Source of the DNA: Chloromonas sp. AAM2
Taxonomy: Eukaryota; Chlorophyta; Chlorophyceae; Chlamydomonadales; Chlamydomonadaceae
Assembly (NCBI GenBank): GCA_004335635.1
Contig: QAXH01005100.1
Coordinates: 10,572-69,716, forward strand
DNA: 59,145 nucleotides
Direction of reading: 5' to 3'
The notes under the pieces are model-generated. The model was not told where the DNA came from. It saw only the letters and a program-made list of their open reading frames with translations, and made no database searches. The position numbers were made by a program, and so were the translations under genes. This document shows positions 35,901-48,300 of this stretch, in pieces; position 1 is the first letter of the stretch; each line of letters opens with the position of its first letter.

Positions 35901-38900
35901 GTCAACTGACCTCAAACTGAGCTCCAACTGACTCCCAACTGAAATCACCTGAACGCCTTGTTGAAGGCCGCTGCAATGGCTCCCGACCCGCTGAGGCACT
36001 CCACCCCCAGCCCGTCCTCGCTGCCCACCACATCCGTCAACACCCAGTGGGTGCTGCCATCCGACTGGACACTGGGCGCAGCCCGCACAATCTCTGCAAA
36101 GCCAATGGAACATACAATGCTTCAACTGCTATTAGCTTTCCAGTAATCTCCTGTATTCCTTGAACAGAACCAAGCGTTTGCAACTCGCAAGGCTGAGGGT
36201 GTTGCCTAAAGCATGCACGTAGTCACCACGCTTCTCTAACTCGGTGTTTGGGCATCTGCAGACCCCTCAGCCAAGGATATCAAGCAAATCAGGCCGAGGC
36301 ACTTGTACTTCAAATGATAGCAGCTGCCCCTCGGCTGTTCACAGCGAAGTGTGACTCACGTTTCCCCTGTTGTGTGGCCATGTCCTGCAGGTGCCGGTAG
36401 TCCCTGTCCGCCAGGTACAGGTGTGCGAAGCCCTGCGAGGGGTCGGAGGGGTCGGCCCAGGCGACCTGCAGACGGTCCCGCACCTCCACAGCCAGGCCCA
36501 CACGCGCTCCTGCACAGCACAACACAATTCAACACAATGCACACTGTTTTTGAGTCGTTTTAGCCACAACCCTTTGCAAGGCTATGTATTTGCTCTAAAA
36601 TGCACCTGAGGCTACGAATGTGATTTAAGCTCCTACTAAGCAGGTATTCTCTCTGTAAAACGCAATCTTCTGCTGTATCAGACCAGAAGGCTTCTTAGAG
36701 TTGGCCACCCTTGCACTTGCCTGAGTTGGCCGCCCTTGCACTTGCCTGAGTTGGCCACCCTTGCACTTGCCCGAGTTGGCCGCCCTTGCACTTGCCTGAG
36801 TTGGCCGCCCTTGCACTTGCCTGAGTTGGCCGCCCTTGCACTTGCCTGAGTTGGCCACCCTTGCACTTGCCTGAGTTGGCCGCCAAGTACACAAGCGGCA
36901 GCCGTTCCTCTCCGGCCAGCTCCGCCGCCCCTCTAAACAGCGCGTCCTCCCGCGGGCTGAAGGCGCCGCTCTGGAAGGTCAGGTCGTTGGCCACAGCCAC
37001 CACCTGGCGACCCTGTGCAGGGACAGGCGCATACCGTACTTCCTCGACATCGGGTGTTTCCATCGATTGAACATAGACGCACTGTTGGGTTCCTTGCACT
37101 CCGCTGGTCCCTGGGATATGTCCCTTGGTAGGCAGTCTCATGATATGCATGGACTACAAAGGTAAGCTACTACCACGGGCAGCTCTGCACTCTGCACCAG
37201 AACCCTTCTCCTCAGCGGACAAGGACCGGGCACATAACACTAAGCTACCGGACAGCTTTCTCGTAACACTCGGCCGCTGTCCAACCAGACAGCCATGCGC
37301 CAAACCAAAGGCGGGAGATTATCTGTGCATCAAACGTGCAAAGAAAAGCAGCAAGTTTGAATCCTGACCAGATTGTACCTGTGGGCACTCCGGCGTGCGC
37401 AGTGTGAGCACCCATGCCACCATGCCTGTGTCGTTGCGCCCGGGGGCGCGGGTCACGCGCGTGAGCTGCACAGGGCCCCGGTAGGCCGTGGGGCACGTCG
37501 CGGCGGGCCCCNCCCCGCCACAACCAACTCCTCCGCCTCAACCAACCGGCCCGTGGGCAAGGTGCTGTGGGGCTCGCCTGCAAGCAGCCAAGCAGTCATG
37601 CCTGGTGTTGGCGGTTCGTTGCTCAACATGTTGTCTAGTCACACGGTATATGTTCTTCACCCCATGTTGCTCCCGGGCTGAGTCACCATGTTGCAATTCT
37701 CTGCATGCATTGCAGCATGTGGTAAGTAGGATCGGAGCTGAAGCCATGCTAGTAGACTTCAGTGTGGCCTGCCTTGGCAGCCCATGTTAAACTTGTTCTC
37801 GCTGCTGTTCTGAATGGGGTATGCTGGCAGAATGGCAACGCAGCTGGTCATCTTGTGTTGCCAACCTCAAGCCACACTTCTGACTGATGCCTCAAACGCC
37901 CCTGAACGAGCAATAGTGCAGCATGTCCCCTCACACCTGCTGTGGCACGTGCACGCCAGATGCCCCGGAGAGCAGTCTCAAACACGGTGGGGAAGTCATA
38001 GCAGTATCTGCACGCAGCACAGAGAGCAAGCAATGGACGTCTGCTCGATACCACATCAGCCCTTGACCTCTGACCAAACCCCACGATTCGGCTCAGCAAA
38101 AGTTGTCAAACGCCACGTGCAGTGGGCCTGTTCTTAGAGCCTGCTGACCCTGCCAAGCACTGTTCGATCCTGACCTTGAAATGCAGCTTGCGGTGCGGCC
38201 ACCGCACCAAGCTGTGCAGACCTTTATCTGATGAGATGTGTGCATGTGTTGAATGCGACAGCTTCCGATGCAGTGAGCGTGGCACACACTTAGTCATGTC
38301 AGTCATGGCTGTCATGACTGTCATGACGGTCATAACTGACTCCTACAGATGTTACCAGGGCTACACACGGGCTATGTTACCAGGGCTGACACGTGACGCT
38401 GTGACGTCACTGAACTCACGTGACGTTGTGTCTGCGTGCGGCCAGCCTGCGCTGCTGCAGCGGGTGCAGGGGCGGGTAGGCGCCCAGCACCGGCTGACCG
38501 GCTAGGCTGGTCACATCCTCAGCCGTGCCTGCTGCTGGGCCGAAGGCCGCCGGTAAGGAAGGGGTGGGGCCGGCAGCCACTGGGCCGTGGGTCGCGATGG
38601 GTGCATACACCCGTGTGGACCCTGCGATTCCCGCTGTGTTGCGTGTTGTTGCCATCAACACCTGAGTGGGGCCAGGGGACAAGCAGAGCACCATTTGTTA
38701 GCCAGTGCTACGGCGTGGCACGTGCGCTGAAAGAAGACATCGATTTTCGGGCTGGACAGCGCCCAAGCTGCGCTGACAGCATGCGAAGAGGTGAGCGCGC
38801 TTGCTCTGTTGTTCTCAAGGAAGGACGGGTAACGCACGGCTCTGCAGAGAGCGCACCCAGTGCAACTCGTGCGCGGCATACAACTTTACAGCAGACTGGC

Positions 38901-40651
38901 AGACTGAAGAATGGACACACAGGGCTCTGCATGGAGCATGGAAAAACCACACCCGCACACGCTGACTGTCCTCTGTACCCTGTATGCACCTTGTACGAAC
39001 ACACACGTCCTGCACCCTGTGCGCCTGTACCTGTTCCCTGTACACGTCCACATGCTCCTCCCCATGCTCATGTCCCGTAGGCAGGCTGATGAGCAGGCGC
39101 CAAGCGGGCTCGCGGCCCGGCAGGCGCAGCCGCAACTCAATGCAGGCCACGGCAGCCTGCAAGCACAAACTAGGCAGCCCATCTATACTGCAGGGGGCAT
39201 AGCCTGACTCTTTCGCCAGCTTCCCGCATACGCCATGTTCCAATTCGCGTGTACATAACCAAGCAGTAACGAGACTGAAGGTCAGAATGAAGGTAAGCCT
39301 GGTTCTCACGTTCTGTCGACCAGCAGCAAGTCGTGCTGCATACAGCCAACGAGTCACATCTGACGCAGCACTCCAGGGTCAGCAAGAGTCAGGCGTTTAC
39401 TTTGATGCCGCAAGCGCTCTTTGCAGTCCTACTGCGACTACCCATCAGAACCTCTTGTTTGAAACCAAATACCTCCAATTCAGAGCAAAAACTAAGCGCT
39501 GCCTATGAATAACGACACCCACACACACAGCTCACACCTGGCGCAGTGTGGACAGGTGTCGAGCGACCAGGCCTGCCACCGCCACCCTCAATGCAGCCGT
39601 GACCTTGAGCTCATGCTCCGCGGCCCGCCCCGCGCCGCCATCCCCGCCCCGCAGGCCCGCAGTGATCGCCATCAACCCGCACGGCGTCAGCGGGACGGTC
39701 GGCAGGACGGAACAGAACACGTGCACCCAGTCCGCGGGCCCGTCCCCGCTGCTGCCCTCGCCCGAGCGCTGCTGAAGCCGCACCACCTGGGTTCACATTC
39801 AGGCAATGGCAATGTTTGGACTTGGCACCAGCCGATGCGCATGACTGTTTACGGCATCTTCTGTTGCGCTTGTCGGGCCATGTCAAAACACACGCACTCA
39901 CTCACCGCAGGCGAAGGTCACCTACCAACTGAAGGCCACTGTGGTGATGATACGATCACAACCACCACAACCACCTATCAAAGGCTCACATCCATTCACC
40001 GACTCACTCACTCACTCACTCACCTCTTCAAAAGCGCCCACCAGGTGCGATTCCAACTCCTCAATTACTGCGCTAGCCACTGCATTGGGGTTGCCGCCGT
40101 AGGTCGCGGCCAGGAGAGCGGGGGAGGACAGCTGCCGGACCAGTCCGCGAACGTACAAACGGCGCACTGGGTAGCTGCGGGCAAGCGGATGGGCATGCGG
40201 AGCAACACAGGCAGATCAATTGATTCAACGTCAGCAAAGCGAGATTCAAATAGTTATGAAAAAACTGACAAAGATGCTTTTTGACTTGGACCCAGCACGA
40301 CGCCTTGCCCGCACTGCATTGCTAGTCCATGGCGTTCAGACAACCTCGTTTTACTGCTCGTAAGCCAGTGTCAGTGTAGCAGTGTAGCAGCCCCATCTAT
40401 GCAACCTGCTGCAGTCTACACACAGTGCCTGAGTAATGAAGGCAACACTGTTTTGAACCCGATGGACATGCATGCTCTCTCCCCACCTGCGTGCATCCGG
40501 CCGCTCAGTCGCCGTGTACAAGTGGTACTGCCTGTTGCGTGACGGCGCGTAGTGCAGGCTGCGGTACGGCGCAAGCTTGGCCAGTTCTAGCAGCTCAGCG
40601 GACACGGGGTCAACCTGCGTAGAAATCGTAAAGATTCAAGTAGTATTGTTA

Positions 40652-40692
<41 letters not shown>

Positions 40693-43600
40693 GTGTGTGT
40701 GTGCGTGTGTGCGTGTGCGTGCGTGTTGTTTGAAACCGAGGGCACTTGTTTTCGCTATAGGATGGGGCAATCAAGTCTCAGAGCACATAGTGAACAAACA
40801 AGCGGTTTACAAGTGGTGCCCTCACCACTTGATTCCCATCATTGACAGCTAAGATCAATGCTCTTCACTGCACTAGCTTTCGTCTCTCAGTATCAGTACC
40901 GGCCCACCTGGGACAAGAAACGGTCACGGCGGTACACGCCCATGGCCGTAGCAAGGCCGGTGGCGGGCGGGGACTGCCAGTGGTAGCCCAGGCGGATGGG
41001 CAGAGTCCCGGTGGGGCTGCGGCCCACGAAATAGACGGTGTTGAACCCTAGTTGGACTAGCGTAGCCTTGCTGTGGGACAGGGCTGCGGACACGGCCTGC
41101 AGGCAAAGCAGCAGCACCACGGTCAAGACGTCTGTTCAACATGTTGTAGCAGCAGCATGACTGGATACTGTCAATACCCTGCAGCGCTAACTTACAAGCA
41201 CTCACTGCTCAAAGCAAAAGCTGAAGGTGCTTCAATCATTGAAGTGTAATGGTACCAGCATCTCCGAGGCATCACAACTACAGAGGGAAGCGAACCTCAG
41301 ATGACTTGCAGCAGTACTCAGCGTCTGGAGGCTTGTCACCAATCCACCTCGGGAGCAGCAGAGACACAAGCAAAGTAACCAACCGCTGACAGTTGCTTAC
41401 CTTCTTGAGGTTAGTCACGCTCGTGTCCCACACGCCATGGTCGGGGCTGCTGCTAACTAGCTCCTCCAGCGGGGCGATGTCCTCGGTGGCATTGCCCGCA
41501 TCGGCCAACTGAAGGGGGGTGTCAAGGTCACCTGGGCAGGGCCAGGCAGATCAGGCACTGCTGTTCAGTGCACCCTACGTGCGTGCATGTCCAGTCAGTG
41601 CATGGGTGCACAGTGCGTTGTGTGGCGGTGTGTCAATCAAGTGCACCAGGGCGTTACTTTAGCAGGGGCAACTTTCAGTCTTGTGACTGCTTGGTTCTAT
41701 GCAGAGGTCCTGAGTGTTGTGAACTGTATCGAGGTAGCGGTTGAAGTAGCTGTTGGGACTGCTGGTGCTAGTCCATCCCCCGCCTCCACCCGTGCTCAAA
41801 CCCAGAACTTGTCGGTACGCCACCAGCTGCACTAAAGACGAGGGAAGGCCGTGGAGTTGACAGCACATACAAGCAGCTGGCACTTGAAGTACCGCCCGAG
41901 CTGTGCAGTGCTACATGCAGCGCACCTGCCAGTGCTACATGCAGCGCACCTGCCAGTGCTACATGCAGTGTGCCCGGCTGCGCTCCCAGGTCCTGCACAG
42001 CGGCAGCCAGCGGGCCTGCCAGCAGCGGCTGCAGGAGCGCCAGGTTGTTGATCAACAGCAGCGCGCCCACACGCGCCTGCGCCGAGGAGCAGTACAGTGT
42101 ATGGTTTCAGTCTTCTAAGCAGCAGTACAGTGTATATAGAACGAGTGACAGCAATGTGGTTTTCTCAGAGCCTGCAGCATTTGATACCAGGACTGCTCAA
42201 GGGTTGCTATGTGCTACAGCTGGACGGAGGTTCCCTTGAGCTGCCGCAGTTTTGTGCTGGGAGATAGTGCAGGCTTCTGTACAAGGGCAAGTCATTCTAC
42301 TTGACTGTTGTTGTCTGAGGACGAAGTGATGACCAGTAGGTTACTTGCAACAATGTCTTTCCCTTTGCGCCCTGCCCCCGCTGAGCAGTCCTCCCCGGAC
42401 TGAAGGCTGTGTAAACAACAATACCAACAATGGATTTGCTGGTGGGAGGTCTGGGCGCATTTCAGGTGGTGTCTTGGCAGATGATGTTTATTCTCCCACT
42501 GATTGCCAGGCTCCTGCATTACTCGGACGTTTTGCTTTATGACTCGTTTTGACTTTTGAGTTCGTTTGTCTTGAGTTGCCGGACACATCCCTTGTGGGCG
42601 TCGACACACGGGTATTGACAAGGATGCAGAAAGACAACAAAAACAACCACCATAACGCGCCTGCGGCTGGGCTGTGTTGGCCGCCTGGGGTGCGTCGTAC
42701 AGCCATGCGAGCAGCAGGTGACCGCCTGGCAGGGTGGAGAGCTGTGGCTCGTGCAGCAGGAAGGGCTGGTGCAGCCGCCGCACTAGGGTCAGGGCGGCGC
42801 GCGCCTGCATGCACAACGCACAAATGTCTTTGCAACTGGGCATGGGTGCACCGGACATTGCAAGGTACCTGTCTGCTGGTTTCAAGGAGATGTGCAGGCT
42901 ATTGTGAGGTTCTGCCTGGCTTCATACCTAACCATGATCGCTCTCGCGAATTCCACTTGTAAGCACTGCCTTTACCAATCTTATTGCAAGCTGCTGCTCT
43001 TGGCCTCGTTGACTAGCCCTGTCCGAATTGAAGGCCATGTGCCCCCACACCCACCACCAACAACAACACAACCACCAACAACAACACTCAAAAGTTCGTT
43101 TGGATAATCTCAACTTCCTTGAATGGCAGGACACACTCCTCCAGGACACATTCCACCCTCTTCGTTGGCCTTCTATTTGCTACATCGACAAGCACTACCC
43201 CACCTGCAGTTGCAGTTCCACCGCGTTGTCCACCATGAGTGAGGCCAGCGCATCCTCAACAGCGGCGGGCACGGACACCTGAACAAACACAAGCATGTGA
43301 AGATGAGCGACTTGCCAAATCAAGCTGCCAAAACTGTCACACAAAGTGCTATGTGTTTCAAGCACAGTATGTGCAGCCAAGCAAGATAACCACGCTGTCT
43401 GTTAAGCATCGATGATTGACAGCAACAAAAGGTGAAAGCATAGAAATGGAGCATTTGAGATTAACATTGACGCCTGGTATGCTAAGCAGTGCGCTGGGTC
43501 GAGTACCAGCTAGGCAGGTTGTCACACTTCCACACTCACTATCACACACATCGCACTCACAAGCATTTCCATCTTGTTCTCCACCACCGCAGTGGCCACT

Positions 43601-45327
43601 CGCGACACGTGGTGCCCCTGACCCACGCCCACACTACGGGGCGAGGCGGGGCCGGTGGTGGGCGACAGGGGGCCCGGGGGGCTGTGCACATTGGCGGGGA
43701 TGCCGCTGATTACTGTGGCCAGACTGCTGCCAAGACCCGCGGAGTGCCTGTGTAAACACACGTCAAGCGAACGCAGCATGGTTGCGACCTGGTGCGGCCA
43801 GCATGCTGCTGCTAGACCACGTGTGCCACTTGCACCACGTACGCTACAGAAGTGACCTCTGCCACATGCATTTGCCCTTGCCGTTTGGCATACGTTCGTT
43901 TGGTATGCTGGAAACGTTTGCAGTGCAAGGCTCATGTCACGGTATGCTAAGCTGTGCCATAGATGTGCGGTATATGTGCTGTATGCTGCGTGCCACTTAC
44001 TTCCTGGACAGCATGTTTGTAGGCAGCCCCAGGAATAGCCCCTCCACATGCGTGCTCCTCTTCCGCACAAGAGGGGGCATGGCCGAGTCCAGCACCAGTG
44101 ACGGGGACAGGGACGGCTCGTCAGAACCGTTGGTTGAGAAGGCGCCGTCCTGTCATGACATGCACAATGGCATGCAATTGTATTCTTGTATTCTTGTCGT
44201 CATCGGTAGCACCTATTGTCGCTATTGTTGGCTGGTTGGCTGGTTGGCTGCCTGGTGGGATTTGCTTCCTTTGTTTTTGTGTTGGTCTGTGTGCACGCGG
44301 TAACGGCAGGTGTGCTGGACTTCCTGGGTTTTTCACGGTCGGGCAACTCTGCACCCAATCTGTAAGCTAATCGTCGTAGTGCTGGCTCGTGTGTTGTCCT
44401 GTTTCTCACCCATTGCATGATACATTTGGAAGAATACAAAAGCAAAATACAGTTGCGATGGTGCTTACTTACCGAGGCTGTGGGGCCGAGGCCGGAGCGT
44501 GTGGGTGTGAGGGTGCTGGGAGTGCTGCCCGCGAACATGTCCAGGCCGGAGAGGGCGCGGGCCACCACCACACGCAAGTCACCCAGAAGACTGTGCTCCT
44601 GTGCATCAAATGAAAGTAATGGAGTAGAATGAAAGTGTGGGTATTGGTGCTTGGTGTTATGCATCATGAACAACAGAAAAAGCAGAAAAAATTCGAGTTT
44701 GGCAGGTTTGATGAGTGATGTTACAGCTGTGTGGCAGGTATGGCGCATGAGCGTGGACAAAGCAGCACCCACCACGGTAAGCATAGCGCCTCAGATTAGT
44801 AGGGACTTCTCGAGTAATCAGATAGATGCCTGCCTGTACGCTAGACGTCTGTGACTGATCAGACTTTGTACACGACCAGGTCCAAGCTCCCTTATGTTGA
44901 GGGTGCTGGGGTGTCGACTACGCATGCACGACTTACCAAGAGCGCAGCAGCTCGAGCCGCCAGCTGGCCTGCCCCCTTGACACTTCCCGCCAGACCCGCC
45001 AGGCGCCTGAGCTGCCTGCGGTAGTGGGTGGGAGCCGGCAGCACAAGCGTAGCCAACAGGCGGGAGACGAGGTCACACTTCCGGGCCAGGCCCTGGTGTG
45101 ACACCACAGCGTCGAGCACAACGGCAGGAGCGGCGTCCTGCAAACAAACATTGAAAGGCTGCGGTGAGTGCATGCTGTCAACGTATGCGGGCCTGCGGCT
45201 TTGACAGCTGTACACGTTTTTGCTCGGGTTAGGGTTAGGGTTAGGGTTAGGGTTAGGGTTGGGGTTAGAAACTTTGCATGGCTTTCGCTTGGTTACCGAT
45301 TACCCTGCCGCCGTGTGGTATGTGTGC

Positions 45328-45367
<40 letters not shown>

Positions 45368-48300
45368 CTGGTGAGTGCAATTACAAACCTTGATATCACT
45401 TTACACACCCATTACAGAGCAAGCCTAGGCCAACCTCATCTGCAACCGCAGCAGGCATACTGCACATGGTGTGATGAGCGCCTCCTAGCAGGCAGTTGAA
45501 TCATCAGGCGACACAGTTTCCTTGCACCTTCCGCATTGCGTCGATTGCCTCCTGCTCTGTGCCCGGGCCGTCCGCCCCGCCCAGACGGAACTTCTCCTCC
45601 ACGTCGAGGAACTCCTGAAGAAGCTCCTGAGCAACCCTGCACACACGCCAACACACAGGTTCGATCAGAAGGGGGAGTTCCTGAGCAACCCTGCACACAT
45701 GCCAACACACAGGTTCGATCAGAAGGGGGAGTTCCTGTAAATCAAGCGGCGGGATATAAGGAGGGTGACAGAAAACGCTTGCGAGTGGAGCTCTAGAGGG
45801 TCACTGTTCCGTATCCAGTGCACTAACACCTGCATGATGGCCAAGCAAAGCACCTGAGTCGGGCTTAAGCGCAATCCTGCAGACGCTTGGTCTCCAGAAT
45901 GCAGGATCATCCTGTCTTCGTGCAGCAGCACCGGTCTCAGGCAGCCAGCAAAGCAAAAGCAAACACACCGTGTGCATGGCGGTCATCTCGGTCGATGCAT
46001 TACCAGGGCTCATTAGGCCCTGTATAAGGCCTCACCTGCGTGCGAATGCCTCCTTCCCTCCCACATGCCGCGCCGCCAGGGCCAGCAGCGCCTCCAGACA
46101 CCCGGCCAACGCACCGCGCTCGCCAGGGGGCGCGTCCTGGACCGCAGCCAACGGATGCAAAAAGTCAGGATGTTGATTCATTTCTCATTTTCCATTGCCG
46201 CCTTTGTGACCGGTGGTACGTCGTCAATGAGTTACTACTGAAAAGGCGAGAGGTCGTTTTGAAAACTGATTCCCCTTAATCATCAGGCATTTGCTGTGTG
46301 AAGTAACACTGTGAGTGGCGGTCTCTGCCCAACTGCTATACAAACCAGGCTATACTAAGCATAATCCCTTGCTACCTGCAGTGCCTGAGTCATGGCTGCC
46401 TGCAGCTGGGCAGCGGGGAACTCCGGTATGACCAGCGGGACCGGCAGCATGGTCAGACCCGCGCCCGGGCTAGAGCCGGGGCCACTGCCTGCAGCACACA
46501 GCACAGACATTAGACTTGTACCTCCTCCCCTGCACAAGCCAGCCGCAGGCGTCCCTATGCCCTGCCTGGGCCCGCACAAGCCGGATTTCTTGACCACCCT
46601 CCTTGTGCTCTAACCTTCAATTGGTGCAGCCAGGAGCGCTTGATTACTCGGTGTAAACACAATGCCAATGGACTGTCGTTCCCCTGAATTTACCTAGCAA
46701 TTCCCTTCCACACCACGTGCACCTGACGAGAGCAGCCCACCTGCCATGTCCACGCACATCTGCACCTCCTGCACCGCCTCCTCATGTGCCAGGGTAAGCG
46801 CGTCGAGCTGGGACACTAGCGCCTGCAATGGCACAGCTCTGACAGCAGTCAGTAGTGCAATCACGAATGTGGCTGCACAAGTGTGCCATCATAGCGATGG
46901 CTTTGCTGCACGGAGCTCGCAAGATGGGGCCTGAGATCCCTTTGCTGACATCCGGCGAGGAACCGTAAGGACAGGTAGTGCGGAAACTACATGACAGCAT
47001 TCAGTAGTGTAAAAGGCATATCACCTCGCGTCCGACTGTTGTCAGGCCAATGAACATGTAATGAACCAACAGTACATGGTCCAAACACATCTGCACAAAG
47101 CTCACCGCCGGCAGTCTTGACCGCACCACCGCCAGCTCATCCATCCACTGTCCAGGCGCCAGGGCGGGCGAGTCTAGGCATGACACCAGGTCCGCGGCAA
47201 CTCGGTCCACGGGCTGGTCATAACCTGCATACCACACGCACCAAGCCAACACACACCTCCTGACCACACCTTTCGTTCGCTGGTTGGAAGTATGCTTACA
47301 CTGCAACAGACACAGACACCCACACCCGTACCCACACCCACACCCTCACCCAGACATGCACGTGCACACACAGGCAGAGACGCTCACAGGCACACTCTGA
47401 CAGTCAGTTGCGTGTACTTGGGCAGGTCTGACGAGTTCACCGTCATTAATCAGGCATTCAAATTTGGCCCACAATTGCTGCCTTACCAGTTGTAGTACCT
47501 GCGCAGCTGCTAAACCTTGGTCAATTCTACTTCTTTCTGGAGCAAAGTATCAATAATTAAACTACGGTGAAGCTATGAACTAAACCGGGAGGCTAAATGA
47601 AACCTTGCCGTACCTGCCAGCACGTTTCGAGCTGCCTCCAGAGCCGCGCTCAGTTGGTGGTCGGGCCGGGCACTGGGCAGCACAGCGGGGCCCAGCTCGG
47701 GGAAACCGCCAGTGAACACCTCGGCACGAACCTGCAAGGCAAGCAGCAGGCCAGCACTGGTGTACAACAGCCGCAGGTTGTACACAAAGTAACGTCTTGT
47801 CCAAGTGCGATCTTTAGCATGAGGTTAATCCTTCTTACACACGCACACATGGCAAACTACTAACGAGCACGCTCTGAAGCCATGAGATCGTCCAACGGCA
47901 GCCTCTCAGTGGGGTGTCCTGTTACCGACCAACACACGTACCACAGCCATAAGGTCATCTAGTTCCAGCCTGCCGATGAGGTCGCCGGCGTTCAGCACGG
48001 CGCCCTCCGGCAGCAGGAAGCTCACCACCCCCGCCGCGGGGGCAAGCAGCGGCATCATCATCTTCATAACCTCAACCTGGAACACAAACAGCAGACGAAA
48101 CGGCAATCCATCAGCTGGAGGCTCACAGGCAAAAGCATCGGCCACCAATCAAAGGCTGATGTTGTAATGCTAGCAGGTGGAAGCAAACCCGCACCAGCGA
48201 CTGCAGAGCAATTCGCTTTTGGCACCAAGCCCATGGCTGCTCTGCCACCTGAGGGCCCGATTACAGAGCAGCTCTTGCATGTTGAACTCGGGGGACGTTG

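Larger units (their letters stand above)
29983..38661 (-). other. Acetyl-CoA carboxylase: carboxyltransferase region, exons 39-55
   Basis: Exons: 38661-38420, 38007-37937, 37577-37379, 37012-36871, 36509-36360, 36093-35949, 35434-35321, 34949-34565, 34022-33888, 33469-33332, 33088-33009, 32760-32608, 32165-32030, 31571-31393, 31102 into the N gap, 30697-30557, 30114-29983 (stop TGA). Motifs: [120 protein letters not shown] and [13 protein letters not shown]. The exon starting at 31102 ([14 protein letters not shown]) is cut by the gap. Confidence 0.9.
39031..47731 (-). other. Acetyl-CoA carboxylase: central region, exons 20-38
   Basis: Exons: 47731-47614, 47224-47106, 46822-46741, 46488-46376, 46136-46036, 45636-45528, 45137-44937, 44598-44473, 44149-44001, 43747-43561, 43278-43204, 42804-42661, 42076-41950, 41531-41401, 41096-40908, 40614-40487, 40174-40024, 39786-39538, 39156-39031. 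Recognisable blocks include [39 protein letters not shown] and [19 protein letters not shown]. Exons 44149 and 43747 encode long Ser/Pro-rich inserts. Exon 42804 needs a GC donor (GCGCGT) to keep phase. Confidence 0.88.

Noticed and set aside
36698..36884. CRISPR-like regular repeats
   Set aside because: Units are directly adjacent with no spacers, and the genome is eukaryotic.
36625..36894. ORF of repeated [18 protein letters not shown] units as a possible repeat protein
   Set aside because: It is the in-frame reading of the 25-bp splice-donor minisatellite within an intron.
40650..40852. Open frames of alternating Cys-Val or His-Thr
   Set aside because: They are translations of (GT)n microsatellites, also at 2870-3060 and 45280-45400, not genes.
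41733..41848. Possible extra carboxylase exon on the minus strand ([15 protein letters not shown] on) after a TTTAG acceptor
   Set aside because: No donor fits in the needed phase, and exon 42076-41950 joins directly to exon 41531-41401 in phase with a sensible sequence.
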